Assembly (NCBI GenBank): GCA_937138475.1
Contig: CAKZPD010000028.1
Span: 1 to 64,000, forward strand
Origin: an uncultured Sulfitobacter sp.
Lineage (GTDB): Bacteria; Pseudomonadota; Alphaproteobacteria; Rhodobacterales; Rhodobacteraceae
Length of the DNA stretch: 64,000 bases
Direction: 5' to 3'
Of the stretch, positions 51,809 to 60,527 are shown in pieces (position 1 is the stretch's first letter; every line of letters starts with the position of its first letter). The translations under genes and the position numbers were made by a program. Below the pieces are notes generated by a model that saw only the letters and a list, made by a program, of their open reading frames with translations, made no database searches and was not told where the DNA came from.

Positions 51809-53590
51809 TCAGGCGCCTGCCTGCGGGCGCATGTCCGCCTTGCTGATCCCGGCAACCTGCACCGGCTTTTTCATCGCATCGCGGCGGAATGGCTCGCCCA
51901 GTTCCTGATTGATCATCGCCTCGATCAACGTGGTCTTGCCGTGGTTCATCTGATCGTCGATGGCCTTGGCAAGGGCGTCTTTCAATTCATCCATGGTGCG
52001 GGCAACGACGCCCTGCAATCCACAGGCCTGTGCAATCCCGGCATAAGACACCTGGGTGTCCAGCTCGGTGCCGACAAAGTTATCATCAAACCACAGGGTC
52101 GAATTGCGCTTTTCCGCGCCCCACTGATAGTTGCGGAAAACGATCTGGGTGATCGCGGGCCATTCGCCGCGACCAATCGCCGTCAGCTCGTTCACCGCGA
52201 TGCCAAAGGCGCCGTCGCCAGCAAACCCAACCACCGGCACATCCGGTTGCCCGATCTTGGCGCCGACGATGGCCGGCAGACCATAGCCGCACGGGCCAAA
52301 AAGACCGGGGGCCAGATATTTGCGGCCCGCATCGAAATCGGGATAGGCGTTGCCAATGGCGCAGTTGTTGCCGATGTCTGACGAAATGATCGCCTCGCGC
52401 GGCAGGGCCGATTGAATGGCGCGCCACGCCATGCGGGGGCTCATCCATTCGGGCTTGTCAGCGCGGGCGCGCTCGTTCCAGCTGGTGCCGGGATCGTCCT
52501 GCTCGTGATCCATCGACGTCAGCTCTTGGGCCCAGGCGGATTTGGTCGTGGCGATCAGCGCCTCGCGATCGGCGCGGCCGGCATCCCCGGCATCATCGGC
52601 CAGCTGCGCCAGAATGGATTGCGCAACCTTGGCGGCATCGCCGACAATCCCGACGGTGACTTTTTTGGTCAGGCCGATGCGGTCTGGATTGATGTCCACC
52701 TGAATGATCTTGGCGCCGGTGGGCCAATAATCAATGCCATATCCGGGCAGGGTCGAAAACGGGTTCAGCCGGGTGCCAAGGCACAGCACCACATCGGCCT
52801 TGGAAATCAGCTCCATGCCCGCCTTGGACCCGTTATAGCCCAATGGCCCGGCAAACAGCGGGTGCGATCCGGGAAAGGCATCGTTGTGCTGATATCCGAC
52901 GCAAACCGGGGCGGACAGACGTTCGGCCAACGCTTTTGAGGCGTCGATACCGCCCGCCGCCAATACCACACCGGCGCCATTCAGAACCACCGGGAACTTG
53001 GCATTCGACAGCAGTTCGGCGGCGTTGGCAATCGCGGTCTCGCCACCGGCGGGGCGTTCGAATTCGACGATCTCGGGCAGCTCAATATCAATGACCTGGG
53101 TCCAGAAATCGCGGGGAATGTTGATCTGGGCGGGTGCGGATGCACGTTTGGCCTGCAAGATCACCCGGTTCAGGGTTTCTGCGACGCGGCTGGGGTCGCG
53201 GACCTCTTCTTGATAGGCGACCATGTCCTCAAACAGCTTCATCTGCTCAACTTCTTGGAAGCCGCCCTGACCAATGGTCTTGTTCGCGGCCTGCGGCGTC
53301 ACCAGCAGCAGCGGCGTGTGGTTCCAATAGGCGGTTTTCACGGCGGTCACGAAATTGGTGATACCGGGGCCGTTCTGGGCGATCATCATCGACATTTTGC
53401 CGGTGGCGCGGGTATAGCCGTCAGACATCATGCCCGCCGACCCTTCATGGGCACAGTCCCAGAACTGAATGCCGGCATCGGGGAAAATGTCGGATATCGG
53501 CATCATCGCCGATCCGATAATGCCAAATGCGTGCTCAATACCGTGCAGTTGCAAGGTTTTTACAAATGCTTCTTCGGTGGTCATTTTCAT
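51809..53590 (-). CDS. xsc: Sulfoacetaldehyde acetyltransferase
   Basis: This 593-residue ThDP enzyme has CAHEGSAGMMSDGYTRATGK with the ThDP Glu, NGPGITNFVTAVKTAYWNHT, and the ThDP diphosphate motif GFAGDGAFGIAVNELTAI followed by NYQWGAEKRNS. This is the Xsc pattern, distinct from acetolactate synthase. It converts sulfoacetaldehyde and phosphate to acetyl phosphate and sulfite. Candidate TauR sites lie upstream. It is the only xsc in the window, so it should also serve the DHPS pathway. Confidence 0.93.
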   Translation of the reverse strand: MKMTTEEAFVKTLQLHGIEHAFGIIGSAMMPISDIFPDAGIQFWDCAHEGSAGMMSDGYTRATGKMSMMIAQNGPGITNFVTAVKTAYWNHTPLLLVTPQAANKTIGQGGFQEVEQMKLFEDMVAYQEEVRDPSRVAETLNRVILQAKRASAPAQINIPRDFWTQVIDIELPEIVEFERPAGGETAIANAAELLSNAKFPVVLNGAGVVLAAGGIDASKALAERLSAPVCVGYQHNDAFPGSHPLFAGPLGYNGSKAGMELISKADVVLCLGTRLNPFSTLPGYGIDYWPTGAKIIQVDINPDRIGLTKKVTVGIVGDAAKVAQSILAQLADDAGDAGRADREALIATTKSAWAQELTSMDHEQDDPGTSWNERARADKPEWMSPRMAWRAIQSALPREAIISSDIGNNCAIGNAYPDFDAGRKYLAPGLFGPCGYGLPAIVGAKIGQPDVPVVGFAGDGAFGIAVNELTAIGRGEWPAITQIVFRNYQWGAEKRNSTLWFDDNFVGTELDTQVSYAGIAQACGLQGVVARTMDELKDALAKAIDDQMNHGKTTLIEAMINQELGEPFRRDAMKKPVQVAGISKADMRPQAGA

Positions 53591-53643
53591 AATGGGAATC
53601 CTTTCGCGGTTGGGCGGAGCTTAGTTGTCAGGGCAGGATCTGC

Positions 53644-53676
53644 GTAGGTCCAGTTATCGTCATGCCTTAGGTCCAA
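53644..53676 (-). promoter_or_regulatory. Candidate TauR direct repeats upstream of xsc
   Basis: On the minus strand, TTGGACCTAA (53676-53667) and CTGGACCTAC (53653-53644) are direct repeats 23 bp apart. They resemble CTGGACTTAA at 55192-55201 and the CTGGACTTAA-type site I recall for TauR of Rhodobacter capsulatus. They lie 54-87 bases from the xsc start, a good position for activation. Confidence 0.55.
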
Positions 53677-53705
53677 ACAGATATTTGGTCCGGGCGCGGG
53701 GCAGA

Positions 53706-55184
53706 TCACGGGCCGGCAGGGGTTGCGGCGATCTGATCGGCGATGATCTTGATGCCATCGGCAATGCGATCTGGCGGAATAGAGCTATAGGCCAGACGAT
53801 AGAAATTCTCGGGTCTGGTGGCGCCGCTGAAGAATGCGTGGCCCGGTTCGATCAAGACCCCGTGCTGGGCCAATCTGGCCGCCAGTTTGCCGGTGTGAAT
53901 ATGGCCGGGCGCGCGCATCCAGAAGGATGATCCGCCATAGGCGCCTTGCCCGGCAATCTGAAGGCCGTTTTCCTTGATGGCGAATTCCATGACATTGCGG
54001 CGCTTGTGCAACGCGGTGCCGGTGCGCCGGATCAGCGCGTCATAGTGGCCCAGCGACAGAAAATAAGAGGCAGTGCGCTGAATATGCCCCGGCGGATGGC
54101 GCAGAACCGATGCCCGAAGGGCGCGCGCCTCGCGGATAAATGGTTCAGAACCAACAAGATAGCCAAGGCGAAGCCCCGGAAAAAGCGATTTGGAAAAGCT
54201 GCCGACATAGATGACCCGCCCATCGGTATCCAAGCTTTTGAGGGCCGGGGAAGGCGCCTTGAGAAAGGACATTTCGAATTCATAATCGTCTTCGATGATC
54301 AGCGCATCCAATTCCCGCGCACGGTCCAGCAGGGCGCGCCGCCGGTGCATCGGCATGGTGGCTGTGGTCGGGCATTGGTGGCTGGGGGTGGAAAAAATCA
54401 CATCGGTGTCGGGCGGAATGGCGTCGGGCGGCAGGCCGTCTTGGTCAACGCGGATCGGCGTTACATGGCAGCGCGATTGCAAAAGAATATCGCGCAATGC
54501 GTGATAACAGGGGTCTTCGAGGACAGCGCGCCGCCGCTGTGTCAGTAGAATTTGTGCAGTCAGCCACAGGGCGTTCTGCGCGCCAAGGGTGATCAATATC
54601 TGTTCGGGGCGCGCCGAAATCCCCCGCCGGGGCAGGGTGTGCCGGGCGATAAACTCGATCAGCTGCGGATCGTCCTGATCATAGTAATCGGTGGTCAGCG
54701 CGGTAAAGTCCCGCTGTCCCAGCGCCTGAAGCGCGCAAAGCCGCCAGTTGGCGTGGTCAAACAGGGTCGGATCCGCCTGCCCATAGATAAAGGGAAACCG
54801 ATATTTTTCCCAGTTCATCGGCTTTGTGTGGACCTCGCCGCCGCTGAATTTCTGACCTATGGCGCGATTCCAATCCACGGCATCGCTGCGTGTTTGCACC
54901 GGCACAAAGGCCGGCGGGGTGGGGGCATTGTCCGAGACGAAATACCCCGACCGCCCGCGCGATGTCAGATAATCGTTTGCCAGCAATTCAGTATAGGCAA
55001 TGGTCACGGTGATTCGGCTGACGCCCAAATGCCCGGCCAGTTTGCGCGTTGACGGCAGTTTTTCCCCGGCTTGAAACCGCCCTGACAATATCCCCTGGGC
55101 AATCATCTGCTGAATTTGCGCCTGCAATGTCCCCTGGGCGCCGGGTTGCAGGAAAAACGTTTCAACAGGCAGAGTCATAGCCAT
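53706..55184 (-). CDS. tauR: TauR, GntR/MocR-family regulator of taurine genes
   Basis: This 492-residue protein joins a GntR winged helix (FQAGEKLPSTRKLAGHLGVS, RITVTIAYTELLAND) to an aminotransferase-like domain with the PLP Lys in YVGSFSKSLFPGLRLGYL. MocR proteins of this type sense an amino compound through PLP; TauR activates tpa and xsc with taurine. It sits between tpa and xsc on the same strand. A candidate site immediately upstream suggests autoregulation. Confidence 0.88.
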   Translation of the reverse strand: MAMTLPVETFFLQPGAQGTLQAQIQQMIAQGILSGRFQAGEKLPSTRKLAGHLGVSRITVTIAYTELLANDYLTSRGRSGYFVSDNAPTPPAFVPVQTRSDAVDWNRAIGQKFSGGEVHTKPMNWEKYRFPFIYGQADPTLFDHANWRLCALQALGQRDFTALTTDYYDQDDPQLIEFIARHTLPRRGISARPEQILITLGAQNALWLTAQILLTQRRRAVLEDPCYHALRDILLQSRCHVTPIRVDQDGLPPDAIPPDTDVIFSTPSHQCPTTATMPMHRRRALLDRARELDALIIEDDYEFEMSFLKAPSPALKSLDTDGRVIYVGSFSKSLFPGLRLGYLVGSEPFIREARALRASVLRHPPGHIQRTASYFLSLGHYDALIRRTGTALHKRRNVMEFAIKENGLQIAGQGAYGGSSFWMRAPGHIHTGKLAARLAQHGVLIEPGHAFFSGATRPENFYRLAYSSIPPDRIADGIKIIADQIAATPAGP

Positions 55185-55191
55185 CCTTTGT

Positions 55192-55291
55192 CTGGACTTA
55201 AGCGTTCAGTTTTTTGGCATTATAGACCAAAGAAATTGTCTCGGGGCAATAGTTGGTCGCTCAAACAATTAGTCAATTAATGAGACAATTA
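55192..55291 (+). promoter_or_regulatory. tauR upstream region with TauR-like box and repeats
   Basis: CTGGACTTAA (55192-55201) ends eight bases or so before the tauR start codon on the other strand. ATTGTCTC (55235-55242) and GAGACAAT (55282-55289) are inverted, GACCAA (55224-55229) and TTGGTC (55253-55258) are inverted, and CAATTA occurs three times (55266, 55274, 55286). Several regulator sites are likely but unproved. Confidence 0.4.
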
Positions 55292-55308
55292 GTATCATTA
55301 AACGTCAT

Positions 55309-55346
55309 TCATGAAAAAGAAAAGCCCCAAGTTTCCTTGGGGCTTT
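55309..55346 (-). terminator. Intrinsic terminator of tpa
   Basis: On the minus strand, downstream of the tpa stop, AAAGCCCCAAG and CTTGGGGCTTT form an 11-bp stem with a 4-base loop, followed by TTCTTTTTC. This is a clear rho-independent terminator. Confidence 0.85.
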
Positions 55347-55396
55347 GTGGTCAAGCGGGGGCAAATGCCGGGGGGCAAATGCCGGTGCGCGTGGCG

Positions 55397-56788
55397 TCAG
55401 GCGAAAACCCGGCCCAGCGCCCCGTCAACGGCGGCGCAAATCTGGTCGATGTCATCGGCGGTGGCGATCAGCGCGGGCGAGAAGCACAGCGTGTTGTTCT
55501 TGCCGGGCAGCGATCTGTTGGTGGCGCCGATGATCACCCCCTGCTGCATACAGTCACCCACGACCGCCTGCACCAGCTTTTCGGCGGCGGGTTCCCGCGT
55601 GCCGCGATCTGCGACCAGCTCGGCGCCCAGGAACAGACCCTTGCCGCGCACCTGCCCGATACAGGCGTGTTTGTCCGCCAGTGCATTCAGCGAATCGAGC
55701 ATCCGTGCCCCCATCGCCAAAGTGTTGTCGAGCAGGCCTTCCTCTTCGATGATCGCCATGTTTTCGATGCCGGCGGTCGGCCCGGCGGTGCAGCCGCCAA
55801 AGGTCGAAATATCGCGGAAATAGTTCATCGGATCGCTGGCGTCGTCCTTGAACAGATCGAAAACCCGTTCGGAGGTGACAAGGCAGGCAATCGCCGCATA
55901 GCCCGAGGCCACGCCTTTGGCCATCGTCACCATGTCAGGTTTGATGCCATAGTTTTGATACCCAAACCACGTGCCGGTGCGCCCAACGCCGCAGACCACT
56001 TCGTCGATGTGCAGCAAGATATCGTATTTCTCGCAGATTTCCTGAATGCGCGGCCAATAGCCGTCAGGCGGGGTGATGACGCCGCCGCCGGCTGTCACCG
56101 GCTCAAGGCACAGGCCGCCAACCGTGTCAGGGCCTTCGGCCAGGATGATCTTTTCGATCTGATCGGCCGCCCAAACGCCATAGTTTTCCTGTGGCGCGCC
56201 GTCTTGTTCAAAGGCGCGGTATTCCAGACAATGGGGCACGCGCACGAAGCCGGGGGTAAAGGGGCCGTATTGCGCATTGCGTTCATCCTGACCACCGGCT
56301 GACAGGGTGGTAATGGTGGTGCCGTGGTAGTCGCGCTCGCGATACAAAATCTTGTGCTTTTTGCCGCCATAACGCTTGGCGGCGATCTGGCGGATCATCT
56401 TAAAGGCTTTTTCATTCGCCTCGGAGCCAGAGTTACAATAGTAAACCCGCGTCATGCCGGGCATCTTTGCAATCAGCTTTTCCGCAAAAATCGCGCCGGG
56501 GATCGACCCGGCCGAGCCGGCGAAATAATTCAGCTTGATCAGCTGATCGCGCACAGCGTTGGCGATGCGTTCGCGGCCATAGCCGACGTTGACGGTCCAG
56601 ACGCCGCCGGAAACCGCGTCAAGATGTTCCTTGCCGGCCTGATCCCAGACGCGCATCCCTTTGCCTTCGACGATAATGCGCGGATCGGTGGTTTCATAGG
56701 GTTTGTGCTGGCTGAGGTGATGCCAGACATGCGCGCGGTCTGCCTCGACGACGCGCGAGATGTCGTTTTCGTTGAATGTGCCGTCCAT
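55397..56788 (-). CDS. tpa: Taurine-pyruvate aminotransferase
   Basis: This 463-residue class III aminotransferase has YYCNSGSEANEKAFKMIRQI, the active-site Lys in MVTMAKGVASGYAA, and LLHIDEVVCGVGRTG. The text and length match Tpa. It transfers the amino group of taurine to pyruvate, giving sulfoacetaldehyde and alanine. It is divergent from tauA. Confidence 0.9.
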   Translation of the reverse strand: MDGTFNENDISRVVEADRAHVWHHLSQHKPYETTDPRIIVEGKGMRVWDQAGKEHLDAVSGGVWTVNVGYGRERIANAVRDQLIKLNYFAGSAGSIPGAIFAEKLIAKMPGMTRVYYCNSGSEANEKAFKMIRQIAAKRYGGKKHKILYRERDYHGTTITTLSAGGQDERNAQYGPFTPGFVRVPHCLEYRAFEQDGAPQENYGVWAADQIEKIILAEGPDTVGGLCLEPVTAGGGVITPPDGYWPRIQEICEKYDILLHIDEVVCGVGRTGTWFGYQNYGIKPDMVTMAKGVASGYAAIACLVTSERVFDLFKDDASDPMNYFRDISTFGGCTAGPTAGIENMAIIEEEGLLDNTLAMGARMLDSLNALADKHACIGQVRGKGLFLGAELVADRGTREPAAEKLVQAVVGDCMQQGVIIGATNRSLPGKNNTLCFSPALIATADDIDQICAAVDGALGRVFA

Positions 56789-57182
56789 GGGTCAGACCTT
56801 TCGTTGCCGATGGGTGATCGAAAAAAACAGGCCGCAATGGGGCCTTTTGATGGAAAGACCAGACTGCTTTTTTGCCCTGCCAAGTAGGGCCAGATTTCGC
56901 GCATCATTATAGCCAGTTGTCAAGATTTTTCCGCCAAATTTCAATTTCGGAATGCGACAAATGCCCGTGTTTGCAGTGAAATTAGCTGTTGGTGGTTCGC
57001 CGCCAGTCGTTTAAACATTCTGGGCTGGCCCCAAGATGATCTGAAATATTCGTTGATCTGAAACGCGATTTCGGCTCGGGTAGGGGGCAGCTTGCGTCAA
57101 TCAAAGCACCAAGCGCAAGAGACGGGAGAACCGTCCGAGAATGAAAAGGCCGCGCCATGCGGCGACAAACGGGAGAAAACGA
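56789..57182. promoter_or_regulatory. Divergent tpa/tauABC promoter region
   Basis: This 394-base region has no gene. It should hold both promoters. AAAGACCAGAC at about 56856-56866 reads GTCTGGTCTTT on the other strand and is a weak TauR-like box. TTGTC (56918) and GACAA (56954) are inverted around an AT-rich core. GGGAG precedes the tauA ATG by about eight bases. I cannot assign a definite operator. Confidence 0.45.
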
Positions 57183-58196
57183 ATGAAATTGAAATCGAAA
57201 TTGATGGGTGCCGTGGCCGGCGTTGCGATGCTGTCGGGGGCCCAGGCTGTGATGGCCGCGGGGCATGGCGGTGAAATCACCGTTGCCTATTTCCTTGAAT
57301 GGCCAATGCCGTTCCAGTTCGCCAAGGTGAATGGCACCTATGAAGAAGCGCTGGGCGCCAAGATCAACTGGGTGTCTTTTGACAGCGGCACCGCGATGAG
57401 CGCGGCAATGGCATCGGGCGATGTTCAGATCGCCGTCAGCCAGGGCGTGCCACCTTTCGTGGTTGCGACCTCGGGCGGTCAGGATATCCAGATCGTTGAT
57501 GTTGCGGTCAGCTATTCCGAGAACGACAACTGTGTTGTGGCCTCGGGGCTTGAGATCGACAAGAATTCGGCCTCGGAGCTGGCGGGCAAGAAGGTGGCTG
57601 TGCCGCTGGGCACCGCTGCGCATTACGGCTTTTTGAAGCAGATGTCGCATTTCGGTGTCGATGTTGCCTCGATGAGCGTGGTTGACATGGCCCCGGCAGA
57701 AGGCGCGGCTGCGCTGAGCCAGGGCGCGGTTGATATGGCCTGTGGCTGGGGCGGTGCCCTGCGCCGTATGAAAGAAAGCGGCAACATTCTGCTGACGGGC
57801 GCCGAAAAAGAAGCGCTGGGCATTTTGGTGTTCGACGTGACATCGGCGCCGGCGGATTTCGTCGCGGAAGATGGCGAAATGCTGGCCAAGTTCCTGAAGG
57901 TCACAGCCGATGCGAACGCGACCTGGAATGCCGGCGGTGATGCGGCCAAGGCAATGTTGCCAGTGATCGCCAAAGATGCGGGTATGGACGAACAAGCGAC
58001 CGCCGAAACGATGGCCGGCTTTACCTTCCCAAGCATTGATGAGCAGCTAAGCGGCAAGTGGCTTGGCGGCGGCAGCCAAGACTTTATGGGCGGTGTCGCC
58101 AAGGTCTTTGTCGATTCAGGCAGCATCGACGGTGCGCTTGACAGCTATGGCGGGACGGTCAACACCGGCCCGTTGACAGCGGCAAAAGGCATGTAA
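57183..58196 (+). CDS. tauA: Taurine ABC transporter substrate-binding protein
   Basis: This 337-residue protein has a Sec signal peptide (MKLKSKLMGAVAGVAMLSGA, cleavage near AAG) and a TauA/SsuA-like mature domain: ITVAYFLEWPMPFQFAKVNG, then NWVSFDSGTAMSAAMASGDV. It captures taurine in the periplasm. A hairpin follows the stop, before tauB. Confidence 0.88.
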   Translation: MKLKSKLMGAVAGVAMLSGAQAVMAAGHGGEITVAYFLEWPMPFQFAKVNGTYEEALGAKINWVSFDSGTAMSAAMASGDVQIAVSQGVPPFVVATSGGQDIQIVDVAVSYSENDNCVVASGLEIDKNSASELAGKKVAVPLGTAAHYGFLKQMSHFGVDVASMSVVDMAPAEGAAALSQGAVDMACGWGGALRRMKESGNILLTGAEKEALGILVFDVTSAPADFVAEDGEMLAKFLKVTADANATWNAGGDAAKAMLPVIAKDAGMDEQATAETMAGFTFPSIDEQLSGKWLGGGSQDFMGGVAKVFVDSGSIDGALDSYGGTVNTGPLTAAKGM

Positions 58197-58205
58197 ACTG
58201 AAAGC

Positions 58206-58233
58206 GGCTCTTTGGGGGATCCCTCAAAGAGCC
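58206..58233 (+). terminator. Hairpin after tauA
   Basis: GGCTCTTTG and CAAAGAGCC form a 9-bp stem, with an inner GGGATCCC palindrome. ATTTCACCATTTT follows. Like the hairpins after tctC and dctP, it probably limits read-through from the binding-protein gene into the permease genes. Confidence 0.65.
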
Positions 58234-58303
58234 ATTTCACCATTTTGACTGGGGGCAGTTTTTGCCCAAGTGGCGGCCCGCGGGTTTGCCAGAAGGTAGA
58301 GAA

Positions 58304-59110
58304 ATGACTGGATTATCTATCGACAACCTTTCGATGCGGTTCGATCTGCCCGGCGGCGGAGCGGTGCAGGCGTTGCAAAATGTCTCGGTTGATCTCAAGG
58401 CGGGGGAATTGATGAGCGTGCTTGGCCCGTCGGGCTGTGGCAAGACCACCTTGTTGAATATCGTCGCAGGTTTCTTGGCGCCCACCGGCGGCAAGCTGGT
58501 GCTGAATGGTCATCAGGTGACCGGACCGGATGCCGAACGCGGTATGGTGTTTCAGCAAGGCGCCCTGTTCGAATGGATGAGCGTGCGCGAAAATGTCGGG
58601 TTTGGGCCTTCTATGAAGGGAATGCCCACGGCCGAAAAAAGCCAAGTTGTGGACCATTTGTTGGAAGTTGTCGGCCTGCAAGATTTCAAGGAAAAGGCCG
58701 TTTACGAGCTGTCGGGCGGGATGCAGCAGCGCGTGGCCCTGGCCCGGTGCCTGGCCAATGACCCGGATGTCATTTTGATGGATGAGCCGCTGGGCGCGCT
58801 GGATGCGTTGACCCGCGAAAAAATGCAAAGCCTGGTTCTGAAGTTGTGGAAGGAAACGGGCAAGACGATCATTTTGATCACCCATTCGGTCGAAGAGGCG
58901 CTTTTGCTGGGGGAACGTCTGATCGTGATGGCGCCGCGTCCTGGCCGTATTCACAAGGAATACCGTTTGCCCTTTGCGGAAATGGGCGTGAATGCCGACC
59001 TGCGCGAGGTCAAGAAACACCCCGAATTTGCGGAACGCCGTGAAGAAATTCTGGGGATGATCTGGGATATGGAAGAAGAAATTATGGGCCGGACGGAGGG
59101 CGCAGCATGA
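58304..59110 (+). CDS. tauB: Taurine ABC transporter ATP-binding protein
   Basis: This 268-residue ATPase has Walker A GPSGCGKTTL, the signature ELSGGMQQRVALARCLA, Walker B DVILMDEPLGALD and the switch His in ITHSVEEA. It energises taurine import. ATG 58304 has AAGGTAGAG upstream. It overlaps tauC by ATGA. Confidence 0.9.
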   Translation: MTGLSIDNLSMRFDLPGGGAVQALQNVSVDLKAGELMSVLGPSGCGKTTLLNIVAGFLAPTGGKLVLNGHQVTGPDAERGMVFQQGALFEWMSVRENVGFGPSMKGMPTAEKSQVVDHLLEVVGLQDFKEKAVYELSGGMQQRVALARCLANDPDVILMDEPLGALDALTREKMQSLVLKLWKETGKTIILITHSVEEALLLGERLIVMAPRPGRIHKEYRLPFAEMGVNADLREVKKHPEFAERREEILGMIWDMEEEIMGRTEGAA

Positions 59111-60375
59111 TCCCCTTTGCGCTGTATGTAGCGATTTTCGCAATCGCCTTTATCGTGGCCTCGCAGATTGCCAAGCGGCGGGCCTTGCAGGATTATACCT
59201 CGCTTAAGACTGTGACCTTTGGCGATGAAAGTGCGGTGCGTCCAAACCGGGCGGCGGGGGTTGTGTCGATACTGACCATTTTCCTGCTGTGGGGGATGTT
59301 CACCGGGTCGGCCCTGTTGCCGGGGTTCCTGCACGCGCCCGGACCGTTCGAGGGCACCGCGCGCTTTACCTATACCGCGCAGGCAGAAGACGGTCGGCGC
59401 GATGACGCCGCGGTGACGGTGCTGGTCCACAAACGCGAAGTCGAGGTGGACGCCCCCGAGGTCACCCCCGGTGACGGCTTTGCCAAAGATGATGGCGTTA
59501 AGGTTGCGCAATGGCGCAACGTTTTGATCGCGGTCGACAAGAATGACGACATCCGCAAGCGCGATGGCGCACAAGTGGTCGCGATTGATGGGCAACCGAT
59601 CAGCCCCGGTGCGTCGGTCAAGGTCGATGGCGGCACGGTCAGCCTGTCTGATAAGGGCACGCCCAATTTCCAGCCTGCGAATGGTTGGCAGATGGAGCCA
59701 TTGTATCTGCCCGCGCCCGAGGCGGTCTGGACGCGGATGCTCAAGATCGCTGACGAAGGGTTTCGGAACACGTCGTTGCTGGGGCATCTTGGCTGGTCGT
59801 TGTTTCGGGTTGTTGCCGGCTTTGTCTGTGGCGCGATCATTGGCATTCCCTTGGGATATGCGATGGGCCTAAGCAATTGGTTCCGCGGTTGGTTCGATCC
59901 AATCGTAGAGTTCATGCGCCCGGTGCCGCCGCTGGCGTTGATCCCGCTGGTGATCATCTGGGCGGGAATCGGCGAAGTGGGCAAGATCATCCTGTTGTTT
60001 TTGGCGGCGCTGTGGATCATGGCAATCGCCGCGCGGTCTGGGGTTTCGGGGGTCAAGATTTCCAAAGTTCATGCCGCCTATTCCCTGGGGGCCAGCAAAT
60101 GGCAGATCATGCGCTATGTGATCATTCCCAACAGCCTGCCCGAGATATTTACCGGCGCGCGCGTGGCCATGGGGGTTTGCTGGGGCACGGTCGTCGCAGC
60201 CGAGCTGGTGGCGGCGGAAAAGGGCGCGGGGATGATGATCATGGTCGCCTCAAAGTTCCAAAATACCGACATCGTGATCATGGGGATCGTCCTGATTGGC
60301 ATCATCGGTTTTGGCATTGATATGCTGATGCGCTATGCCGAACGGCTGTTGGTGCCGTGGAAGGGCAAGGGCTAG
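59107..60375 (+). CDS. tauC: Taurine ABC transporter permease with an extra periplasmic domain
   Basis: This 422-residue protein has a C-terminal BPD_transp_1 domain (GYAMGLSNWFRGWFDPIVEF, then the EAA-type loop AAYSLGASKWQIMRYVIIPN). It has two N-terminal membrane segments and about 130 residues of soluble sequence between them and the core (about 75-205). Typical TauC proteins are about 270-280 residues, so this insertion is large. It may help docking of TauA. Confidence 0.88.
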   Translation: MIPFALYVAIFAIAFIVASQIAKRRALQDYTSLKTVTFGDESAVRPNRAAGVVSILTIFLLWGMFTGSALLPGFLHAPGPFEGTARFTYTAQAEDGRRDDAAVTVLVHKREVEVDAPEVTPGDGFAKDDGVKVAQWRNVLIAVDKNDDIRKRDGAQVVAIDGQPISPGASVKVDGGTVSLSDKGTPNFQPANGWQMEPLYLPAPEAVWTRMLKIADEGFRNTSLLGHLGWSLFRVVAGFVCGAIIGIPLGYAMGLSNWFRGWFDPIVEFMRPVPPLALIPLVIIWAGIGEVGKIILLFLAALWIMAIAARSGVSGVKISKVHAAYSLGASKWQIMRYVIIPNSLPEIFTGARVAMGVCWGTVVAAELVAAEKGAGMMIMVASKFQNTDIVIMGIVLIGIIGFGIDMLMRYAERLLVPWKGKG

Positions 60376-60401
60376 GCCCTGTTACACGCAAAACGCGATA
60401 G

Positions 60402-60432
60402 AACGCCGGGCCTGCAACGCCCGGCGTTTTTC
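60402..60432 (+). terminator. Intrinsic terminator of tauABC
   Basis: AACGCCGGGC and GCCCGGCGTT form a 10-bp stem with a 7-base loop (60412-60418), followed by TTTTTC. It lies 27 bases after tauC. Confidence 0.88.
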
Positions 60433-60527
60433 ATTGTTAACTTTGATGAATGTGCCGGGTCGCCGGGCTTGTTTTATTGGCCAATTTCTCTATTGGTGAG
60501 GCCGCAGACAGAAGGGCGCAACTTTCC

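Noticed and set aside
55253..56302. 349-codon plus-strand frame over tpa
   Set aside because: Runs through the tpa terminator and is antisense to a clear aminotransferase gene.
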